Shown one piece after another: positions 58,588-64,000 of a stretch of 64,000 nt of DNA. Source of the stretch: Lasioglossum baleicum (taxonomy: Eukaryota > Arthropoda > Insecta > Hymenoptera > Halictidae); NCBI RefSeq assembly GCF_051020765.1, contig NC_134946.1, positions 3,895,239 to 3,959,238 of the forward strand. The letters are read 5' to 3'. Each line of letters opens with the position of its first letter. Position 1 is the stretch's first letter. Both the position numbers and the translations under genes were made by a program. The notes beneath the pieces were generated by a model that made no database searches, had not been told where the DNA came from, and was given only the letters and a program-made list of their open reading frames with translations.

Positions 58588-60009
58588 TTTCTCTAACCAA
58601 TATTACAATTCAAAACAATTTCTAGTTTGTAAGATGGATGACTAAATTCTGAAATGATACAGTGAACTACTACTTGTTGTTTTTGTTGGATATATCATAT
58701 ATTGTACATTTTGTATTCTGGCAATTATACATATGAATATCATGTGTTCGACTTTAAGTCACATCTGCATCCTTAACCCCTCAATTAACATATGCATCTT
58801 TAACCCCTTGAATTACGAGTCAGACTTGTGATGAAGATGTCGAACAGGATCTACGATCTATGTTATTAATTTATTAATTTCCTTTAAACTGAAATGAAAT
58901 TCCATTTTATCAATATTTTATCATAGTTTATCCAACAGGTCAATCCGAACAAAAAACGTATCAGTTTCGTAAGCATCGTTCGAGTTGCATATTAATTTAA
59001 ATCTGACTAATTAAAGTGACCTGTCTGTTTGCTTTGTGGTCGCTCAGTGGCCAATAATTGTAAAGTATGCGGTGGATGGAGCGCAGGTTTCAACTGTAAA
59101 GTAGATGAAAAAAATGGTGCACATGAACCCGGGACCGATGCAACAGTTTAAGAGTTCTATAGTCGGTGCTAGCACATACATATAGATAGTGTATTCTTGA
59201 CATCGAGCGTTCATAGGCTCTTCATCGTGCGGGGCGGTTGAAGAGCCCTCGAGGGTTTATCTCTTGTTGGTCGAGCACTCCATTGAGTATCGTGCGACCA
59301 ATGTATCACGAATAGCACTTCCCGCGATTATGATTCCTCCGAAAAGATTTTTTTCTACTGCGGTCGATATTTTCGCCGGGAAAAATTCCTGCGAACTGCT
59401 TCTCCTGTTTTAACTAACTTAATTTATAGTCCCATCAACTACGGTCGATTAACGACCACTTCAACGTTTCTTTGTTTAATGCATGAATTTATGTACTGCT
59501 TAATGTTAGTTTATTAGCGAGATGATATAATTCCCGTCCTCTTCTTCGAAAAGATACTTTAACACTAAACCTACCGATCTCTCTAAAAGCGATTAAAATA
59601 TTTCAGCTGATAACAATGACAAGGCTCTACTTATTTAGATCTCGCGCAATTTTTAATACGATATGTGCTTGGACGAAAAAATTTACCGAATCAATTTCCA
59701 TGTATGCAACTTCATAATTTCAATAATCATAAAATGGAGAATATGAAACCGGTCATTTGACTGACGGTGGCAGATTTATTGTTAATAACATCTTCTGCCG
59801 TATTCTTCTTCACATGCTGTGATTGTACAAAAATTCACAAGTTTGTTTACAAATTTTTTCAGTTACTACGTGATATAATATAACGAATCTAAAAGCATAT
59901 CCTGAGATTTTTCAAAGTTGGTAAACAAGTCTCTTTTGCTTAACCCCTTGCCGTACCTTTTCTTTTACAGTTACAGCGATTAGAACGTCTTTATGCACAA
60001 CGATATATC
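58588..60009. other. no gene recognised
   Basis: AT-rich unique-looking DNA; no TIR pair or exon supported. Confidence 0.35.
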
Positions 60010-60195
60010 TAAAAATGCACTAAAAAGGAGAAAATAATTTTTTTGGACATTGGTGACTACAAATAAAAGCTTGGAGCGCTAAACTATATTGACGTAATCT
60101 TCGTGGGCGCTCCACGCTTTTATTTATAATCACTAATGTCTAAAAAAATTATTTTCCCCTTTTTAGTGCATTTTAATATAAGCGTGCTTCTTAAA
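60010..60195. mobile_element. single-unit hairpin MITE related to the 142-bp array
   Basis: AAAATGCACTAAAAAGGAGA at about 60013 pairs with its inverse near 60150-60172; inner arms AAGCTTGGAGCGCTAAAC and GCGCTCCACGCTTTTATTTA surround a loop (ATATTGACGTAATCTTCGTG). The unit is the one amplified at 44601-45600. Confidence 0.85.
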
Positions 60196-62780
60196 AAGTT
60201 TCTTTTATATATTTTTTTATATTCTATTATACTTTTTAGTCTTTTTTTAAATGGAACGCAAGATGTAGTAATACTGGTATGAAATAGTAAGATATAGAAA
60301 CGCAAGATATGGAAATACGCGAAATAGAATGAGGGGATGACTCCGAGAGACGACGTCTCTTGATGGAGTCCGAAATTATTCGAAATAGAACTGGATAAAC
60401 GGAACACCATACTGACTGAGCTTTTTCGGTGCGAAATGGGTCAGTGGAGTGGGGATGAGTCGGAGTGGAAACGCGTAGTGGAGTAGGGAGCGCTGGTGCG
60501 CGGAGTGGGGATCGCTGAACGCGATCACGTACTATCGAGTGTCGCGCGACGAGGTGTAACGGTTAATATTAAAATTTGTCATCCAGTTCTGAGCTATCCA
60601 ACCAAATACTAGTTAACAATTTTTTAATGTCACATTAATTTACACTACGTTTTTTTTCTCAAATTGTAAACAGTTAGAGACTGTACGAATACTATTTGCT
60701 GGTGTATTTCAGTCGATTTTTTGTTTTTCCTTATTACATTCGCAAGTTAATCAAGAAATTAATTTTTTTTTCCATTGTATCTATTCTATAGACATCTCAG
60801 AATATGTACGTATTCATTGTTTACAGAAAAAATAGTTAATAAACAACAATTTCACAGTTTTGTTTGAAATTTATCAGTGTACGAATACTTTCTACACCCA
60901 CTGTATGTTTAAAGTTTCAAGTCTCTAGCTCATCGGGAAATGGTTTAAAATTCGATCACAATATTTGACGCATAACAACGACAAGCTCGGCAAGCTGATA
61001 TGAGTGTGGTAAAAATGTCGTAGAAGTGAAAAGGAAATGTATATTTTTTGTATGGCTACGTATATTCTAATGCTAAAATATTGATTACAAACGAAGCAAA
61101 TTTTATTTCATCCTAAAATGAAACGCGTAACAATCATATTTGTTAGACTTTGTTAAGAACCTTAATCAAGAGTCTGGCTCGTTGAAGTACGGCAAAGGGT
61201 TAAAAGTCTGTCGTGTGTTGCCATTGGAAGACCGAGGGAGGAAAGGACCGGTAATTAAAATGCGGCAGAGATTTCGATATCATTTGGATAAGGCTGACGC
61301 AGTGTTAACATTGAAACAAGCAGCGGTTGATTTGTTAGGGAGAGAGCGAAGGAATCACAGTGGGAGGAAATCCGAACGAGCGGTAATTGCCGCGGTGTGG
61401 TACGAGCCCGACTCGGCCCAGCTCGGCTCGTTTCGCTCCGTTCCGCTCGGCGCAGGGGACTCGTCCGCTTGTATAAGTAATTTATTAGCGAGCGATACCT
61501 CGTTAAGTAACGACGAGCACGGCGTTAACGAAGTCGGTTCACCGTGGAATACGCTTTAAGATGGCGTGTCGGTGGACTATAATTCTGACATGCACCCCTC
61601 CCGGGCCACCTTAAAGCTTTGCGGGTCACCTTCGTCGACCTACTATGATAATTGTCCACATTCGACTCTCCTTTTTCCTGTTTCCTTTTTCCGCCGACAC
61701 TGCAAACCACAACTCTTCGTGCATTAATTGTTCCCCGACCATCGATTCCTTCTATTTTTATACGACACTGCCGGAAATTTCGTTGTGCCCATCTAGCAAG
61801 CATAACTTATCCCGCTTTGATCGACCCGTGCCGACATCCCACAATTTATGGCACCGGGAAACGCTGACGGACAGGGCTCGAAAAAGTTTCAGAACTTTTT
61901 CAACAGCTGCGTTGGAATTTATTAAATCGGGTACATTTTTAAAAAGGTTCTCAAATTATAAGTTCCAATTGGGAACAGACATAAAAGGATTACTGAGATT
62001 AAAATTTTCGGGGTGAATAGAATTAATGAAATTTAAAAGTAAACGTTTTTACATAACAGGTGCAGATTGTTTCTTAATTTATATAAAAAACGTTCTGAAA
62101 CATTGTAACAAGTGTTGAATAGTATTTATGGAATAATATTTTATAATAGTATTAAGTGAATTCTAAATTGATATTTGAAATATCCGTATGAACTGGTATT
62201 GAACTGAAATTTATACTAAACTAGAAGATTTATATAAAACTGTTAGATTTATTAATAATAATTGAAATGAAAATCACGTATATTTCCTTTCGGAATAATT
62301 TCAATAATACAATTAATATTTTCTGTTTCAGTTCATTTTCGACAGAAATCTATAAAATTAGCGTTCAATGATGATATTAGGAAATGCGTCACTTTTATCC
62401 GTAAATTCGCAATTAATTAAGAGCAGAACAATGAATGAGTAATTTGTGTACGCTGATAGGATTGGGTGCAACGCAGCGCAGCCAATGTCCCGACATTAAT
62501 TCTGCAAATTCGATTGATTAGACCTTTTAGACCCGCATGATTTATGCGTTTCTCATTACCCACAAGCCCCAGTCGAGTTGTTAGAAATGATATCTCGGGC
62601 GATTATGTAACGGACTAACCGACGCATAATTGCAATACAATTCGAAGTTTACCCCCACACAAAGAGAGATCCCAAATGATAACGTTTCGTATATGTTAGG
62701 TCGTCCTATAAGTTTATCCCGTTTATTGCTTTCCTATTTAAATTTATATTCCGGATGAAAATTGAAAATTATGAAAAAGT
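60196..62780. other. no gene recognised
   Basis: A GGAGTGGGGA-rich patch (60430-60560) and a GC-richer patch (61190-61640) contain ORFs without recognisable motifs. I could not find an S1-S2 KCNQ exon here. Confidence 0.35.
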
Positions 62781-62788
62781 GTAATCAC

Positions 62789-63480
62789 TAGACTGCGGAT
62801 CTTTATGCAATTATATATATATATATATAAAATACGACAGAATTTAGTACGATTTTAACTTATTTCAGATCTATAAAGGCTACACTACCACGGAAATTAA
62901 GATCCTATTTTATTTCACTTTATTAAAATTCGTCTACAAAACTTGGTGGGCTGCTCTTAACTTTACCGGACTCAAAACTTGTGCCTTTCTCCTATAAATT
63001 ATTATGTATTTGGTATGTAATCCAGTAAATTTGTACCCGGGGCGGCTGCAGATCGAAGTTTCGATCGTGTACGATCAATGGTACATGAGTTATGCTTGCT
63101 TAAAGTTGAGCAATCTGCAGTGTTTTTGACAGAAAAGAGCGCCGCCATATTGGTTTGTAGTGACGGTCGCGCGCCGCTTACCGAGTTGGTTGGCGATTAG
63201 GTCGGGGGAGGGGCGGCAAGGACCGGCGATTCTGCTCGGTAAGCGGCTCGCGGTCGCCACTACAAACCAATATGACGGCGCCATTACTTGTCAAAAACAC
63301 TGCAGATTGTTCAACTTTAAGCAAGCATAACTCCTGAACCGTTGATCCTACAGGATCAAAACTTCAATGTACAGCCACCCCGGGTACATATATCATAATT
63401 TATAGGAGAAAGGCACAAATTTTGAGTCCGGTAAAGTAAAGTTTATCCGAAGTGATAATTGCATAAACATCCGCAGTCTA
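62789..63480. mobile_element. hAT-type MITE, TAGACTGCGG family, interrupted by palindrome P
   Basis: Termini TAGACTGCGGATCTTTATGC and ...CATCCGCAGTCTA; exact 8-bp GTAATCAC at 62781-62788 and 63481-63488. The interior matches the uninterrupted copy at 43915-44113. Palindrome P is inserted after TTCGTCTACAAAACTTG. Confidence 0.92.
62970..63450. mobile_element. palindrome P, nested copy
   Basis: CTTTACCGGACTCAAAACTT at the left and TTTTGAGTCCGGTAAAGTAA at the right, with arms meeting around GCCGCTTACCGAG...CTCGGTAAGCGGC (63173-63245). Homologous to the two copies inside 55605-57424. Exact boundaries are uncertain because no duplication was identified. Confidence 0.82.
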
Positions 63481-63488
63481 GTAATCAC

Positions 63489-63905
63489 TCTTTTGGTCCA
63501 TAAGCTACAGATAGAAGCAAAATTAAATTATAATGAATTATAATGAATAAAATAATGAATTTATTTATTAATTTCAATAGTAACTTATTACAAAATATTG
63601 CAAAAACACCGTTACTAATATTGTTTTTCGAAAAGGAATTTTTCCAGCATTATGGTCACGCAAAGCTAGCATTAGCGTTCGCGATAGGTAGAAACAACGA
63701 ATTATAGAGGGTAACATCAAATTATATTTAATGACACGTTTTACGGTCGTAGCTTCGGAATCGATTTCATAATAAATGAAGCACCGTATAAAAAATGTAT
63801 ACAATATTTACTTTGGCGAAACTTAGGCTAATAGTTTACTTATGATATGTTAGTGAAAACTTACTATGTAATATATTAATGCACTGATAATGAACAGCAA
63901 TATAA
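63489..63905. other. no gene recognised
   Basis: AT-rich spacer between two MITEs; no motif recognised. Confidence 0.35.
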
Positions 63906-63913
63906 GTAATAAC

Positions 63914-64000
63914 TAGACAGCGGATCTTTATCGAAAATAAGAATGTTTTACCTGAATTATAACAAACTGGAATGAAATAGAAATTTATTTTCTTTGTCAA
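63914..64000. mobile_element. hAT-type MITE, TAGACTGCGG family, cut by window end
   Basis: Begins TAGACAGCGGATCTTTATCG, preceded by GTAATAAC, which fits the family's target consensus. The right end lies beyond the window. Confidence 0.7.

Noticed and set aside
61140..61559. 139-codon open frame in a GC-richer patch
   Set aside because: It does not begin with ATG, has no recognisable domain, and no good splice sites bound it. It might be conserved non-coding DNA, but I cannot support a gene.

Overview
This is intronic or gene-flanking DNA from an animal nuclear genome, almost certainly an insect. A hymenopteran (ant or bee) is my best guess, from the AT-rich but CpG-tolerant composition and the dense load of small mariner, hAT and Transib-type elements. 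It is not bacterial: there are no operons, ribosome-binding sites or long ORFs. The one gene I recognise is a KCNQ1-type voltage-gated potassium channel on the + strand. Its N-terminal coding exon ends at 39986, a few residues into membrane helix S1, with a perfect GTGAGT donor. A plausible upstream coding exon (21050-21368, phase 1) lies at the end of a GC-rich, repeat-poor block (about 19030-21370) that looks like the promoter and 5'UTR. No later KCNQ exon is visible in the remaining 24 kb.

Nearly everything else is transposon-derived. Many copies could be delimited to the base by target-site duplications (TSDs). (1) An hAT-type MITE family has terminus TAGACTGCGG and 8-bp TSDs of the form GTnAT; there are about nine copies. 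(2) Two larger non-autonomous hAT families begin CAGGGATC (13280-14264, 26609-27606) and CAGAGTTGGGC (18166-18931, 52643-53616), each with 8-bp TSDs. (3) Tc1/mariner-type elements with CAGGGTG ends and TA TSDs are common, several of them palindromic, and there are four broken transposase remnants. (4) Two Transib-like elements (41558-43089, 45766-47227) have 5-bp TSDs and termini resembling V(D)J recombination signals. (5) Long foldback elements insert at TTAA (33175-33728, 33733-35032, 48231-48804). (6) One nearly perfect 1-kb palindrome (36039-37085) has a TTA duplication.

Layout: 1-5.5 kb, palindromes and mariner elements; 6.4-7.6 kb, a TIR element filled with 12-bp repeats; 9-14.3 kb, mariner and hAT elements nested in each other; 15.8-19 kb, a TIR element and an hAT-in-hAT nest; 19-21.4 kb, the candidate KCNQ1 first exon; 21.4-26.4 kb, plain AT-rich DNA; 26.4-30.2 kb, more Tc and hAT elements and a decayed minisatellite; 33-37 kb, three TIR elements; 39.4-40 kb, the KCNQ1 exon; 40.3-49.6 kb, Tc3-like, Transib, foldback and nested MITEs plus a 142-bp tandem array; 50-51.5 kb, a six-copy 253-bp tandem array; 52.6-57.5 kb, an hAT element and a large compound palindrome; 57.6-64 kb, a GA microsatellite, hairpin elements and more MITEs.

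Insertion order can be read directly at several places (MITE inside mariner, mariner-type palindrome inside MITE, hAT inside Tc transposase, foldback inside foldback). This makes the window a useful relative chronology of transposon activity inside one ion-channel gene. All statements rest on reading by eye; no alignment or database search was run.
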